DNA of 64,000 nucleotides from the NCBI RefSeq assembly GCF_024489055.1, contig NC_090225.1, positions 35,455,687-35,519,686 on the forward strand. The letters run 5' to 3'. The position numbers and the translations under genes were made by a program. This document shows positions 10,914 to 23,373 of the stretch, one piece after another (position 1 is the first letter of the stretch; the number at the start of each line of letters is the position of its first letter). Under the pieces are notes generated by a model. It searched no databases and had not been told where the DNA came from. It saw nothing but the letters and a program-made list of their open reading frames with translations. This DNA comes from Chanodichthys erythropterus. Taxonomy: Eukaryota; Chordata; Actinopteri; Cypriniformes; Xenocyprididae.

Positions 10914-12939
10914 TCTCAAATATAGGCTAATGTGTGATTTTAGTGTGGTTTTAATTGCCTTGGCTGTCGACACGATGCAGGTGAATTGCAGAGCTTGTGT
11001 AAACATATCCACATCGCTATGATCAGATGCTTTCTTAACTGCTGTTTTCTCAGCTGTCATTTTTGTTGTGTGTTTGAGAGGAAAGCGAGCAGCACATATT
11101 TACATCTTTATCTAAACATTTATCTCAGCAGCGTGGATGGTGACAGTGTGTACAAGTGCGAGCAAGTGTGGAGTAGGGTTAGGGTTAGTTTCTGTTGTTT
11201 CATTTCACCTTTGGCACACCCATTACTCTGCTGACAAGCAGTAAGTTGCTGACTGCAATTCACTTAATGGCCACCGGTGTCGCTAATAACAAGGGTATCT
11301 GAATTCCACATACTGTATAGCCTCTTTAAACTGCAGATGTTCATAAGTAACTTTAATTTAGTAAGTTATGTCGTCATTTTAAAGCATTTGAAAAATATAC
11401 ATTATATGCTGATATTATATTGTATAAGGGCTGGGACAATCAATCGATGTATCGTGATTCATTGATCGATTCTGAGATTTTCTCTTTCGAATTGATTCTT
11501 TATGAATGATTATTTTATAGAAGCTTCAAGTGGTTTGGTGAGGAATTGGAAGCAAACAGAGTACAGCTGTTTCTAAAGCAAGCAGTGCCATCTGCTGTTA
11601 AAAACTAAGGTCAGAATCAATTTGAGAGAGAATCGCGATGCATTCAGAAAATCATTTCTCAATTCGCAGTGCATCAATTTAAGGTGTACTCTCACTAGGA
11701 ACAGTTGCCTTGAACTGATTCCCAGCGCGATCTTCCTAAAAGTGGGAAAGTGGGAGTGGGAGCGTTTGAAAGCAGGCATCTATCAGCGGACTGGTCCGTG
11801 ATAGACACCTGCTTTCAAATGCTACCTTGTGTATAGAGCATCATTGATGACTATTTACAACGATTCTGTAGAATTGATCATTGAAGAAAATCACAGACAT
11901 ATCCGATGAGTGCGTAAATACAGTGGTCAATCAGAGGTGATTATGAATCCGCTCAACAGCGCTCAAAGTACCAACTAGGTACCGAAATTCTAATTCCATA
12001 CTCTAATACTCTAATTCCATTTGGTGCAAAAATCAGTATACACGCTGATGGACTCCAGCTGAAAAGCTTGTCCATTCATTTAGTTTAGGTTAAACAAATC
12101 TTTTGCTTTTTCCCCCGTTTTTTTTTTTTGTTTAACCTTCTTGGAAGCAATATAAAAAGTGCATCTTACAGGATAAATTTTTTTTATGTGTCTAAAGTCC
12201 TGAGGGTGACATTTTCACTTTATTATATTGTTCTATATAAGTTCTCATCTTCTTGTGGTGCCCGTATGTGTGTGTATGTGTGACCTGAGGAACATTTTCA
12301 TTGGGTTCAAGAGAGCAAGAGGATGGAGAAGATGGGCAAAAATGACCCATTTAAAAGTATGCAACAAAAATTGCTATCATTTTCTAGCCTTTCTGGATGG
12401 TAATATAGTAGTGTGTATGTTTGTGTATGTAGCTGAATCATCTCTGTCAATATCAGTAGGAAGTCAGACATAGCAGTTGAGAACCCCACTTGCTACTTTG
12501 CTAGAATAGATTTGAAGTCTCTTTACTTCCATTCAAGAAGCTTGGAAATCATGAATCAAATTTGTGGGATAACAAAACCTACTGGACAAAACCTTAGATA
12601 AGTCAAACGGTGGCCCTGCAGCAATCTGATAAAACAGCAGGAATTTTAGCTCTGATATGTGTTTTTATGTTCTCTGATTGTGGAAAACATACCCAGTAGC
12701 AATCAGTTTGCATTTCAAACACAACTTGCTTTGGCCCACACAAATTTAGCGGTGCCCATCAGTGAGGAACAAAAATGAGATTTACTTTCTGAGGCATTTT
12801 CTGTGCAGCCATCCAACAGAGATGAAAACACTGTTTTGTTCGCTCATAAAACTTTTACCTAATAAGCCAGCAGCCCTGTAGTGCCACATCGATTCACCAG
12901 CTAATGCACGCTGCACACAACAATCACCGGTTCTCTGAG
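10914..12939. other. Intron with hAT-like fragment and a small hairpin
   Basis: Around 11425-11700 there is a fragment reminiscent of hAT 'gggctgggacaat' elements with many ATCGAT/ATTGAT words; no partner end was found. An imperfect inverted repeat lies at 11762-11785/11799-11822 (21 of 24 matching). The rest is unremarkable. Confidence 0.5.
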
Positions 12940-13549
12940 GTGCGTTTCCAATACAATGATGTAACTTGCTGCTTCACTACCATAGTACAATGCATCATTG
13001 AAGAAATGAACTAGCAAGTCATGACTGTTTCCTGAAACTGTATTGTCACATTTTTTTTTTTTTTTTTTGTATTGTTGCAAATTTGTTGTTTAACCATATT
13101 GGTTAATGATGTCACACAGGTAGTAGATTTTTTTTTACTATAAATTATGGACATGACATCTGAGGACTAATTAACATTTTTGCTTTATTTCCAGATTTAA
13201 TCATATGCTCCTTCTTACACGGAGCATGTACGCACATCCGCACTCTTCAAAAATGGCGCTTTAAAGATGTAAATGACGTGTATATATTCAAAATAGAACG
13301 TATAGATTGTACTGAATGACAGCTTGCTGATTTTGCTCAAGATAAGGATTCATTATGTCCACATATCATGCAAACAAGAAACTATAATTCTAACCACAAT
13401 TCGAGAGCTGTTGTTCCAACCACACAACTTTGCGATAATGTTTGTGAATGTTCGTTGAAACTATGGTTTCGGGAAACACAGACTTGTTGAACTATGCTGA
13501 TAACAACAGCCATAATTGGCTAACATTGCTTTTGGGAAATACACCCCTG
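12940..13549. mobile_element. Probable MITE (GGTGCGTTTCC ends)
   Basis: The left end GGTGCGTTTCCAATAC and complemented right end GGTGTATTTCCCAAAA are an imperfect inverted repeat, a terminus type common in fish. Contains a T run at about 13052-13070. No flanking duplication was resolved. Confidence 0.5.
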
Positions 13550-15299
13550 ACTGGCTGGCTTCTAGCAACTTCCTGGAGTCAATCTTTTATGAGGTTGCTA
13601 CATTAAGTCTGCTGAGGAATAGCTAATTGGTGGATTTGCCAAATTGGCAATATTCGTGAGTTTTGTTTGAGACATGCATCAAGAAAATGGGTACAATTGA
13701 TTGTTTTTTGCATTTTAGAACTACTAAAGATAATGTAAATATGGGTTGGAAGGTTTTTTCCTGTCTTAATGGGGACCAAGTTCTGTCTGACTGCATTTAC
13801 TTTTTCAAACTTTCTCTACAACTTTCGATCAGTTTTACTCTAAATTTTGGGTCAGATTATCTTTAGACCATATGGGTCATAATATCTTGTGTAATGCATC
13901 AATAAGGGCACCATGCAGGAAGTTAGGCCCTATTTTTTCAATACTTTGATGTATTGACATGAAACCTGCAATGTGTCTGTAATAATGTCCTGACTTTACA
14001 AAAGCAAAGTGCTTTCCCCCCAATGTAATTAATAATAATTATTGAACATGTTTGTGTATGTTTTTGTTGTTTTTATTTCTTCCTACAATGTTTGTGAAAC
14101 TGACTAAAATCATATTAAGACAAGATATGATTTCAAATATTGGATTTTTTATGTTCAACATAGTTTTGTGAAAGAAACCTTTAAAGATTTTGCTGGTAAA
14201 GACACAAAATAGGAAGTAGGATTCAAAATATGGAAATTTTCCATATTGACATTACTTTTTTATATAATTGCCACATTGCCCTAAAAATACATTGCTAACT
14301 ACTGGTTATGAAGTTCTAAAAACGTTTTAAATAATGATGAATGCACTCATTTCTTTTCATAAATTTGCCACTGGTGGTGTTGAACAAATCTAATGAAACT
14401 GCTCAGTCTTACATTGTGCCATTGGGTTGACTGGCCCATAATTGTTGCACTCTAAAAAATGCTGGGTTGTTTCAACCCAAATTTGGGTCAAATATGGACA
14501 AACCCAACCGTTGGGTTAGAAAATGCATTTAAAAATTTAACCCAATGGTTGGGTTTGTCCATTTTTGACCCAAACTTGGGTTGAAACAACCCAGCATTTT
14601 TTAGAGTGTGCTTGCAGCTATATTTGATCCTTTTTGTTTTTGAAAAGAGCATGTTTGAGATAATAATAGTTTGCAATATTATTTGTGAAGAATTCTGAAA
14701 ACTGTAAGACCACAAAATAACAAAACAGCCTTTAGTGTGTGTTCACTTGCCACCTGCCTCTGTCTTTCTTTCATGACTTTTTTTGGATCTTTTTTACTTC
14801 CCATTGACCCCTTTTCATTTTCAGACTCAGACTGCATATGTATGTTTTCTTCTTATCGTTGAAATAAATAGGAATTGTCCTTAAGAAAATGTGAAATGAT
14901 GGCACCATTTCTCTGGAGAAAGAGCAGAAATGGAAATCTCTGCTCTGTATCCTGGATACTGTTGTTTATATTAGTTGCAGTGCATCTGTGTTTTGAGAAT
15001 ACCTTGCAGTTGTATTCGTTCCCTCTCCCTGAGGTTTCTGTTGTCTGACATCTCTCTGGAATGATTCACTGAGGCAGACAGCACTTGAAGAAGGCATGCT
15101 GCTAAAAGCATGAAATCTATGTGGCTCCACCATGCAGTCCTGAAAGAAGAAAGTGTTTTGGAAAACCTGTTTTTATTTTGATTTTGTTTATTTATTTATC
15201 ATCTATTTCTTCTTCATTATCTAAAATTAATTATTCTCACAAACTCCATTAAAGTGTCTCCAAAAAATAAAAAGTTAATCAAAACTTTATAACCGCTCA
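13550..15299. other. Intron around the palindromic MITE
   Basis: Besides the MITE at 14448-14608 nothing is recognised: AT-rich, no exon, no RNA gene. Confidence 0.55.
14448..14608. mobile_element. Palindromic MITE, CACTCTAAAAAATGCTGGG ends
   Basis: A 161-bp element that is almost wholly palindromic: CACTCTAAAAAATGCTGGG at the left is exactly complemented by the right end, and AACCCAA/TTGGGTT words fill the arms. It is flanked by TG on both sides, a possible 2-bp duplication. It would form a strong hairpin in RNA. Confidence 0.88.
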
Positions 15300-15822
15300 C
15301 AGATGGAGCAGATGTTGTTGATCAACTCCTAACAAAGCCACATATTAAGGTCTAGGTAGATTAGATGGTAAGCAAACAATCAGTTCTTGTAATCAAAGCA
15401 TAGGAAGCAGTAGAAATGAGAAGGAATAAAGATCTGAACAACTTTGACAAGGGCCAAATTTTTATGGCTAGGTGACTGAGTCAAGAGCATCTCTGAAATA
15501 GCATGGCTTGTGGGTTGCTTCCGGTCAGCAGTGGTGAGAATTTACCAACAGAGGTCCGAGGAGGGACAAACCACAAACCGACGACAGGGTGTTGGGCACT
15601 ATCCTCGTCTGGTCCAAGACAACAAGGTCTACTGTGGCACAGTCACTGAAAATTTTAATTATGGAAGGAATGTGTCAAAACACACATTCTGCTGAGTATG
15701 GGGCTATATAGCCGCAGACCAATCAGAGTGCCTATGATGACCCCTGTCTACTGTCGAAAGCACCTACAATGCATGTGTGTGTTAGAACTTGACCTTGGAG
15801 CAGTGGAAGAAGGTCACCTGTT
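15300..15822 (+). mobile_element. Tc1-like transposon, 5' fragment (broken)
   Basis: The nucleotide sequence from about 15420 (aaagatctgaacaactttgac) through 'gtccgaggagggacaaacc' to 'gagcagtggaagaaggtcac' matches, from memory, a widespread fish Tc1-like transposon encoding the transposase N-terminal half. It is frameshifted with no long frame, and stops abruptly at 15822 where a different repeat begins. Its last 117 bp reappear at 16858-16976. The left boundary is approximate. Confidence 0.75.
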
Positions 15823-15837
15823 AATTTACACAATTTG

Positions 15838-16830
15838 AACATGCACAATTAAATGGTTAGTTCACCCAATAATGAAAATTATGTCATTAATGCACCAATA
15901 AGCTGGATGCCAACCGCCGTAGAAGAAGTAGTAGCGTCACTGTGGATTTTTATTACCTTTCTGGACATGGACAGTATGCCGTACAAACACTTTCAATGGA
16001 GGGACAGAAAGCTCTCGGACTAAATCTAAAATATCTTAAACTGTGTTCCGAAGATGAACGGAGGTCTTACGGGTTTGGAACGACATGAGAGTCATTAATG
16101 ACATAATTTTAATTTTTGGGTGAACTAACCCTTTAATGTTTAGTTTGGGTACTTCACTTTTTGAATAACAGTCATTCATTCTGAATTCAGAAATGAGTAA
16201 ATGAACAGTTACAGTTAGATAGATATACCCTAAAACAAAGATGAAAATTTGCTAGCAAATACATGGGTTGTTTAATGGTTACTTTATGTTTTAGCATTTT
16301 TATTTAATAATAATATTTATATGTAATAATGAATATATTAATAATTATAATAATAATAGTAATAAATAGTATTATAATAATAATAATATACACATATTCT
16401 TAAAATATATTGCTTTATTGTTGTAGTCTTTTCACATATTGTTTAATGAGTGCTTAATTTTTCAGAATTGTAATTTAATATAATAATAATAATAATAATA
16501 ATAACAATAATAATAATTATTATTATTGTGCTAGTAATATTATGCAGATATTTTTTAAAGCATATAATGTTATTGTTGTAGTCTATTGCATATTGTTTTA
16601 TTGGGTACTTAGGGTCAGATTTACTAACAGCTTGCACCAGTGCAAACCCTCTTTTACTGTTAAACTACTGTCGGGATTTACTAAAGAAAAGGTGTAGACA
16701 GTTATTTTTGCAGCTGCCCTTATTGTTTATGAATTTGTAGGAGTTTCCCTTTCAGACACAAAATTTATGGGAGGAGAGTATTTAAATAAATCATGCAAGG
16801 TGATTTACTAAGGTTTGTGCTAGTCAGTTT
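15838..16830. repeat. Local duplication, copy 1 (interrupted by a MITE)
   Basis: Outside the MITE at 15853-16132, this matches 17976-18733: the first 120 bp after the MITE differ at only about two positions, and the last 220 bp (from 'cagatttactaac') also align. In between, both hold variable TAA/AATAAT runs. It sits between two pieces of the same Tc1-like element. Confidence 0.88.
15853..16132. mobile_element. TTAA-type MITE (GGTTAGTTCACCC) inserted in copy 1
   Basis: A 280-bp element with 40-bp inverted repeats (GGTTAGTTCACCC... both ends), flanked by TTAA at 15849-15852 and 16133-16136. The paralogous copy at 17976 has a single TTAA at this point, so the insertion and its target duplication are shown directly. 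Members of the same family lie at 28325, 33472, 39743 and 58014. Confidence 0.93.
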
Positions 16831-16857
16831 ACTGTTATTCTGCTGATTATATGGTTA

Positions 16858-17455
16858 CATATCCGCAGACCAATCAGAGTGCCTATGATGACCCTTATCC
16901 ACTGTTGAAAGTGACTGTCTACAATGGGCATGTGAGTGTTAGAACTTGATCTTGGAGCAGTGGAAGAAGGTCACCAGGTCCGATGAGTCCAGTTTTCTTT
17001 TACATCACGTTGACGGCTTTGTGTGTGTGTGTGGTTTACCTGGGGAAGTGATGGCACCAGGATACACTTTGGAATGACGACAAGCTGGTGGAGGGAGTGT
17101 GACGCTCTGGGCTGCTGGGAAACCCTGTGTCCAGACATGCATGGCCACTTTGAGCAGAATAATGCACCTTGCCACACTGTATACATTGTTCAGGAATGGT
17201 TTAAGGAACTTGATGAAGAGTTCAAGGTGTCGCCCTGGCCTCCAAATTCCCCAGATCTCAGTCCAATTGAGAATCTATGGGATGTGCTGGACCAACAAGT
17301 TGATGTGCTGCTAACATCTTGGTGCCAAATACCACAGGACACCTTTGGGGGTCTTGTCGAGTCCATAGTGGCGCGTCGGCGCTGTTTTGGCAGCACGCAG
17401 ATGACCAAAAGCATATTAGGCATGTGGTCATAATGCTTTGGCTCATCTGCGTATA
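16858..17455 (+). pseudogene. Tc1-like transposase, 3' part, degenerate
   Basis: A frame at 17023-17432 reads NNAPCHT, VQEWFKELDEEF and PWPPNSPDLSPIENLWDVLD, the C-terminal signature of Tc1/mariner DDE transposases; the nucleotide sequence just upstream (16976 on) encodes SDESSF with the first catalytic Asp. The second Asp (normally DNAPCH) is Asn here, the region between the two is largely missing, and the frame differs across the parts, so it is inactive. Confidence 0.85.
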
Positions 17456-17975
17456 TTGAATTGTGTTTGTACTTTTGCATGTCTGATTGGTCTTGTTTTC
17501 TCTATAAATGAAAAAGTCTGTGTGTATGGCATGTTTGTCACCTTTAAAATATGCCTGTAAATCATGACAGTAAATATGGTTTATGGGGGAGATGAATCAG
17601 TGTAGGGTTGCAAGAGAACAGGTCGTGTCAGGGCAAGTTCGGTAGTGATATGTTTTCTCTCCCTCATGAATAATATTAACTCGTGTGCTATCAGAGAGCA
17701 TGCTGGGACGTGTGTTGCCTCTGACCACACGGCTTCTATCTCCATGTTAATTGAGAACATCATTTTTATCAGCGCTGCTGGGAAGAATCTCTAGGTGTTG
17801 ATGGCCTGCAGGGAAACTGTTTTGCTCAAAACCTTCTCATATCAATCTTCCCATATAATTTTTTTTTTTAGCTATACCACTAGGTGATATAGCTAAAAAA
17901 AAAATATTTTCATATGTACATATATAAAGTATGTATGCACCCATTGGAGATCCTCTATAATAGCACACAATAATA

Positions 17976-18733
17976 ACATGCACAATTAATGTTTAGTTTG
18001 GGTAGTTAACTTTTTGAATAACAGTCATTCATTCTGAATTCAGAAATGAGTAAATGAACAGTTACAGTTAGATAGATATACCCTAAAACAAAGATGAAAA
18101 TTTGCTAGCAAAACAACTTAATGTAAATAATATTGTAATAATACATACATACATATTTTTGCAAATATTCTTAAAGCTTATGTTTTATTGTTGTAATCTA
18201 TTGCATATTGTTTAATGGGTACTTAATGTTTTAGCATTTTTATTTAATATTTATATGTAATAATGAATCTATTAATAATAATAATAATAATAATAAATAG
18301 TATTATTATAATAATTGAACATATTCTTAAAACATATTGCTTTATTGTTGTAGTCTTTTCCCATATTGTTTAATGAGTACTTGTCATTTTTATTGAATAT
18401 AATAATAATAATAATTATTATTATTATTATGCAAGTAATATTATGCAAATATTTTTTTATGTTATTGTTGTAGTCTATTGCATATTGGTTTATTGGGTAC
18501 TTAGAGTCAGATTTACTAACAGCTTTCGCCATTGCAAACCCTCTTTCACTGTTAAACTACTGTCAAGATTTACTAAAGACGCAGTGAAAAAAAGGTGTGG
18601 ACAGTTATTTTTGCAGCTGCCCTTATTGCTTATGCATTTGTAGGAGTTTCCCTTTCAGACACCAAATTTATGGGAGGAGAGTATTTAAGTAAACCATGCA
18701 AGGTGATTTACTAAGGTTTGTGCTAGTCAGTAT
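17976..18733. repeat. Local duplication, copy 2 (empty site)
   Basis: Partner of 15838-16830. It lacks the MITE and shows an intact single TTAA in 'gcacaattaatgttt'. It contains TAA-rich simple repeats at 18271-18301 and 18395-18430. Upstream 17460-17975 and downstream sequence are not shared with copy 1. Confidence 0.88.
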
Positions 18734-21700
18734 TAGTCAGTTATCTACACTGAAAACAGATGGGCGCTTATATCCTACATATAGCTGCTGATCGGGTTCG
18801 GGGGGAAGGGTTGTCCTCAAAATGATAAGTGCACACATACATTATGGGGGGAGTATTTTAACTTACGTGCTGCAAGCCATGCTCATTTTCTCTTGTCAGT
18901 CTTTGACATAAAATGCAAGGCATATGACGCCATATATGGCAGTCAACAACAACGCAGCTTACCTGAGCTCATTTTAATTTTTACTAATGTTCAAAAAGTT
19001 TCTGTTTGATTAATTCAGTCACGCTTTTTACAGTGTTTTAACAATGCGGCCCTATGGATACCGGAACAGGGCAGCATACAAATAGAATTTAGAATCCCTC
19101 ATGCCGGCAATCATCGTTTTCTCAGGAAAAAGGTGGATATTGTGAATATTACATATATTGCGCAGATCCATACAGACATGACCAGAAATGAGATCTGCGT
19201 CCAGGTGTAGCAATCACCATTTCCTCGGGCGTTTAAAATGTATGCATAAATCATAGGATGGAAGCTGTGCTGTTTTGTAAAATAGACATTTGATCCAGCT
19301 TAAAGGAGGGATTTAGATTCAGGTAAATATGGAGTAAATTTGAAATGCAGCACAAGTAATGTTTGTGTTCATGAACATATGTTGGCGGTCGTGTAGGTGG
19401 ATGCTGTTAAATTGTTGTGTGTATCTGATGAATTCTGATCTGCCACAGGGCTGAATGTCATTATGAATCCAAACAGGAGCTGATTTTGCTCTCTCGCTTT
19501 AATAGACAGCAGAGAGTGGGTGTTTTAAACAGTAAAGTCACTGCCTGCATAACGGCTGTTTTGCACTACATAATAAATCTGCAAGGACTGTCCGTCTCTC
19601 TGTTGTGTGGTTCATACCTCTCTTTCTGTTACTTGCTCTCACTCTTATTCTGTTTCTCTCCTTCAAGGCAGAAAAAAATACAGGTGTCAGATGAAAGTCT
19701 GAAGTATTTAACTTAGACCCGATGAAGTCGGTCAGGCACAAAACTGAACTCAGTCTTAACAATACATCTTGTTATAGATTTTAGGGAGAAAGGCATTACT
19801 TTTTAAAAGTAACTTTCTCCATCACTGGCTGGGACCATTGTATCCTTAATCTCAAACAACTGGCTTTCATTCATAGATCCTGAGCTTCCACACCTTTGCT
19901 AGCACATTATTCATTAAATGTATTACATTTATGCATGTTATGAGATTCCATCACATTTGTTTTGTAAACATAAATAACCATCCATTTATAATATTTGCCC
20001 ATGCAAACAGCTTCAGCTTGTCTGCTATCAGTGATGCTCAACAAAAATAACAGCGAGCATTCTGCTCAAAACATCACGTTTGTTCTGAGAATACAATTCA
20101 GGTATATTTAGAAACAAAAGTGTGCAGACTTTTTGTGTTTTGCTTTTTTGGTGCTTCCTCAATGCGCAGTAACACACCAATGTGTGAAGTGTATGTTGTG
20201 ACAGAATCATAGACTCTCTCCCAGCCTCAGCAGCAAGACAGCTCAACTTCATTAATTATACAGTAAATCACTAACAACACTTTTTACAGCTCTGTTTATC
20301 TTTTATTTATATACTGTAGGACGCTTTCAATAATTTTTTTTTTTGTTTTCAAATCTCAGCAGTATCAATAGTTTTACTAAATGCCGTGTTGTAGTTAATT
20401 ACGGGGTTTTCAAAAAAAACTGACTTGCTCTGAACAGAGGAAGAAAGAAAAGCTGATCCAACAGAGCCAAAAGGATTGTTGTGTGTTCTAGTAAGTTTTT
20501 AGAAATCATCACTAGCAGCAGCTGTCAAGATCTTTGTGAGATAGGACACAGAAGTAGTAACAATTTATTGACAAAACAGCAGACAAGACACAAGTAGTTG
20601 GGTGAGACGTGAAAAGATCTAAACGATAAGGAAGGGCACATGGTACGGTGATAGGCAAGAGAGAATGACTGCTGGAATCAGCCCCAGGACAAAACAGGCT
20701 AGAGATCTAAAAAGGTGGTGGTAGCACCAGGCAGAAGGTTATGGCAAAGACCAGAAAAGAGTACAATAAACCAGAGATCTGTTGCTTGCAGCTCACAGAC
20801 ATTAAACCAGCCTAGCTGCTGGGCAAAGGCAAACACGCGAGACATGACAAGGAAACAACGCAATATCACGCGTTCAAATCTCCACTCAAACACTTTGATA
20901 ATGGCAGGTGGGTCTGTTACATTCACTCCTTAGAAATGAAAGAGGAACAATAAAAAAATCGAATGCCTGTGACATTTCTCACAGATTCCCTGTCATGTAT
21001 TACAATGTATTAGGCAGCAAATCAATATGCAAATGTAATAAACACGCTCAACCTGGACAACAGTCGAATACAGTTGCAGCAATTGCAAAATGACCCTTTG
21101 TGCTTGTTTAGTCTACTGTACTTTTAAGCTTAGTTTTTTCTTACTTTTTTATGGACAGAAAACTTGCTAAAATGCAATATTTTTATTGTATTTTTTTTAA
21201 TACTTTTTATTTTAAAGTATTCAGATACAGTTCATTGAATTGCAAATATATGCATAATTCGCAACCCTTTTGAAATAGTAGGTTGTTGCAGAGCTCATTT
21301 AGTGTAGTTGTTGTTTTTATGGTGACAACAACTGATTAATCCTCTGAAGGGCTATATGTGTGTATATATATATGTGGAGTGCTCACTCTTGTGTAATTAT
21401 GTTTCATTCATACTGGAAGCTGGAGGGCGCTCTCTTGCAGAAAGTCCAAAACGGTTTTGTAGAAGTAATTCAGCTATAGAAGGCATGCATCGACGTCACT
21501 TTCCCGCCAAAAACGCGCTCCCTCAGCTGGACTGAGTCACAAAAGAACCTGCTGCATGACTGGATTTAATAGGTGAAACTGCGAAAACGCGAATAAAACT
21601 AACAAATTACACTAAAGGTTGGAATTGAATGTGTTCCTTACAACTTGTCAAATAAACCTAATCCATGGATATTGACATGTAGCCAGGAGTTGTGTTTCCT

Positions 21701-22494
21701 GACATTTATATGTGCCTGATTTGATGCTGGGGAAATGCATATTATTTATGAATATTTTATATAACTACAATATTAGGTTTAAATCCACGTAATCACGTAT
21801 ATAAATGTTTTATGTATCGTCATATTGTCCAGACCTAAGTTTTATAGTATAGTTTTTGTCAGTGTTTATTTAAAAACACCCAATTATGCAGAATATAAGA
21901 TGGAAAATATTTAATTGATGATTTGTCAACATAATATATAACAATACAATATATACGGTATGATTTTACCTCAAAATCCAACAATTTGACACAAAATGAT
22001 AACTGCAAATGCTTGTTTCTCTGCTTGAGTCGAGTTGTTTCTGTGAATTGCAGCAATACATTTGCTTCTTTTTTCTGTAGCTTTCTGCAGTTTTTAAATA
22101 TATACCTCAGGTTTCATGTCAAAGCTATTTGTACAGTCAATCACAAAGCTCTTTCCCATTTTGGAAGTGTTTTGTGTGTTTTTCGCGATCATTCACGATG
22201 AAAACAAATGCTGCCACTCAGTCTTTTGCCACTTAGCGGGCGTGACCGCAGTCGTAACGGTCGGCGGTGACGTCACGTGCATACCCTCTATTCACTGTAG
22301 CAGCAGCTGAATAAAATCAAAATGAAGAAACATACTGACTGATGAAACGTGAAGACAATAAACTCACGATTGCGACAGGATATGGTTTATGCTTGTTTTT
22401 CAAGCCACCTAAAGGTATTTATTGACAATAAAGTATATGAATAATGCAGTGCTAATTGACAACCTTTTTATTGTTTTGAACAAAGTTTATGTTC
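18734..22494. other. Intron, mostly unrecognised
   Basis: No exon or RNA gene. Small TA/TG repeats at 21355-21375. A CpG-richer spot at about 21420-21550 and another at 22230-22290, the latter with overlapping CRE and E-box motifs. The stretch 20500-20930 is richer in AC/AG and may be an old repeat. Confidence 0.5.
22268..22279. promoter_or_regulatory. Overlapping CRE (TGACGTCA) and E-box (CACGTG)
   Basis: A full palindromic CRE at 22268-22275 overlaps a palindromic CACGTG at 22274-22279, within a CpG-rich patch (22230-22290) of an otherwise AT-rich intron. The sequence match is direct; function as a promoter or enhancer is inference only. Confidence 0.35.
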
Positions 22495-23240
22495 GCCAAG
22501 GCTGCATTTATTTAATATTTATTTAATCAAAAATACAGTAAAAACAGTAATATTCCGAAATATTACAAATTAAAATAGCTGTTTTCTATGTGAATATACT
22601 TTAAAATGTAATTTATTCCTGTGATCAAAGCTGAATTTTCAGCATCATTACTCCAGTCTTCAGTGTCACATGATCCTTCAGAAATCATTCTAATATGCTG
22701 ATTTGCTGCTTAAGAAACATTTCTGATTATTATCTGTGTTCAAAACATTTGCTTAAAATTGTTGGAATTGTGGAAACCATGATACATTTAACCTATAATT
22801 TTTATCGATTCTCTGATGAATAGAAAGTTTAACGAACAGCATTTATCTGCATTTATTGTCATTGTCACTTTTGATAAATTTAATGCATCCTTGATGAATA
22901 AAAGTATTAATTTCTCTCTTTTTTTTAATCTTACCACAAAGGTTTGAATGGTATCATGGTTTCCACAAAACTCTGAATCAGCACAACTGTTTTCAACATT
23001 GATAATAATCATAAATGTTTCTTGAGCAGCAGATCAGCATATTAGAATGATTTTTGAAGGATCATGTGACACTGAAGACTGGAGTAACGATGCTGAAAAT
23101 TCAGCTTTGATCACAGGAATAAATTGCAGTTTACAATATATTCACATGGAAAACAGCTATCTTTAATTCTAATACTATTTTACAATATTAGTGTTTTTAC
23201 TGCACTTTTTGATTAAATAAATCGAGCCTTGGTGAGCAGA
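22495..23240. mobile_element. Fold-back element with ~250-bp inverted arms
   Basis: The left arm runs from 'ccaaggctgcatttatttaa' through 'gaattttcagcatcatt' and 'cagtgtcacatgatcctt'; the right arm is its imperfect reverse complement (e.g. 'aaggatcatgtgacactg' at 23057). No coding capacity. Related pieces lie at 42574, 54730 and 60680, so this is a multi-copy family here. Confidence 0.88.
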
Positions 23241-23373
23241 AGAGACATTTTCAATTGTACAATTACAATTGATATGTTTCCAAACTTTTGATAGGTACTG
23301 TATTTTCTGCCTTACTCTGATCTTTTTTACATTGTATAAAATCCATGAGGACTTAATGCACAAGTGTTTGTAG

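Noticed and set aside
11174..11188. Telomere-like 'agggttagggttag'
   Set aside because: Only two units; too short for an interstitial telomeric array.
20500..20940. Possible LTR fragment
   Set aside because: It shares only loose AC/AG-rich wording with 38300-38530; no paired LTR, primer site or polypurine tract seen.
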